From an uncultured Paracoccaceae bacterium (GTDB lineage Bacteria; Pseudomonadota; Alphaproteobacteria; Rhodobacterales; Rhodobacteraceae): DNA of 60,542 bases. Both the position numbers and the translations under genes were made by a program. Location of the stretch: positions 1-60,542 of the forward strand of contig CALJZN010000037.1 of assembly GCA_937983405.1 (NCBI GenBank). Reading direction: 5' to 3'. The notes beneath the pieces were generated by a model. The model was not told the DNA's origin and made no database searches. It saw nothing but the letters and a program-made list of their open reading frames with translations. Below are positions 60,191 through 60,542 of the stretch, piece by piece; position 1 is the stretch's first letter, and each line of letters opens with the position of its first letter.

Positions 60191-60542
60191 ATGGCGAGTG
60201 GTGACCGACCAGAGACTGGCGCTGATCGTGCCGGTTGCGCAGCAGGCCGACGGCGATCATGTGCGCGATATGCTGGCCCCTGCGGCCAACGGATCCCCGA
60301 AGGCAGGATCGCGCGTCGCGACGAGCCCGTCGCGCGGGCGCGCTGGACAGGGGCGGAACCGAAGATCGCCCGGCTGATCGAGCTTGTCGAAACCCGGCTG
60401 CCCGCGGACGAGCCGCTGCTTCTCTTCACCGAATACAAGGCGACGCAGGCGCAGGTGATCGCTGCGCTCGAGGCCCGGTTCGGCCGGGGCTGTGCCGGGT
60501 TCATCAACGGCGACGAGCGGCTGGAGGTGGCGGACCCCGACG
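60191..60542 (+). CDS. Superfamily 2 (SNF2-like) helicase C-terminal domain fragment, cut by the window edge
   Basis: An open frame running off the right edge. From about 60305 it reads IARRDEPVARARWTGAEPKI, then ARLIELVETRLPADEPLLLF, TEYKATQAQVIAALEARFG and FINGDERLEVADPD. This is the start of a helicase_C domain, where 'K...L..ll......eK.lIFteYkaTq..l...L' is the motif IV region of SNF2/DEAD-type helicases. The first RecA domain with Walker A/B motifs is not encoded upstream. Residues before about 60290 are Arg/Gly-rich and look unrelated, so the gene is probably 5'-truncated or frameshifted. An ATG at 60191 is the first in frame. Whether the rest is intact lies beyond the window. Confidence 0.6.
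   Translation, partial: MASGDRPETGADRAGCAAGRRRSCARYAGPCGQRIPEGRIARRDEPVARARWTGAEPKIARLIELVETRLPADEPLLLFTEYKATQAQVIAALEARFGRGCAGFINGDERLEVADPD

Overview
The window is a very GC-rich chromosomal segment of an alphaproteobacterium, most likely a member of the Rhodobacterales (Rhodobacter/Rhodovulum-like). The clearest pointers are a trgA-trgB-cysK tellurite-resistance locus next to cfa and a photolyase gene, an AcuI-type reductase, a DUF3772 mechanosensitive channel, and coding biased to G/C in third positions. No rRNA, tRNA or CRISPR array was seen.

Layout. (1) 1-2.7 kb: the end of an FtsH-like protease gene, psiE and three tandem small heat-shock genes. They sit behind a candidate RpoH promoter and a hairpin that could hide the Shine-Dalgarno sequence, and they end in a strong terminator. 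The gene set resembles the mobile 'transmissible locus of stress tolerance'. (2) 2.7-4.3 kb: decayed DNA with a broken LivM-type permease and a 14-bp triple repeat. (3) 4.3-16.7 kb: eleven tightly packed minus-strand housekeeping and stress genes (alaX, mscS-like, cysK, trgB, trgA, cfa, phr, class V aminotransferase, K+ channel, acuI, dinB-like). (4) 17.1-33.9 kb: aminopeptidase P, then a surface-glycan region. It holds two sulfotransferase-like genes, an initiating sugar transferase, an ADP-heptose set (gmhB, an AGE-family epimerase, hldE), a 1452-residue modular protein, a GT-A glycosyltransferase and a 1018-residue GT9-like protein. Together these suggest a sulfated, possibly heptose-containing polysaccharide or glycoconjugate. 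(5) 33.9-37.0 kb: a TauE/SafE permease, dusA and 1.1 kb without a recognisable gene.

(6) 37.0-46.6 kb: a catabolic operon controlled by a divergent FCD-type GntR regulator, with a perfect TGGTATACCA operator between them. It runs DUF1185 (frameshifted), alpha/beta hydrolase, flavin reductase, LLM monooxygenase, aldehyde dehydrogenase, an unknown protein and the TctA/B/C tripartite transporter. The likely scheme is uptake of an organic acid or related compound, oxidation by the two-component flavin system, hydrolysis and aldehyde oxidation. The substrate is unknown. (7) 46.6-51.4 kb: a gene graveyard with a second GntR gene, a sugar-acid lactonase-like gene, sugar ABC transporter pieces and transposase remnants, all frameshifted. 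(8) 51.4-57.8 kb: one about 2118-residue protein carrying four glycosyltransferase domains behind repeated beta-type modules that resemble those of the 1452-residue protein in region 4. (9) 57.8-60.5 kb: more decayed DNA, a HEPN-domain gene, and the start of a helicase fragment cut by the window edge.
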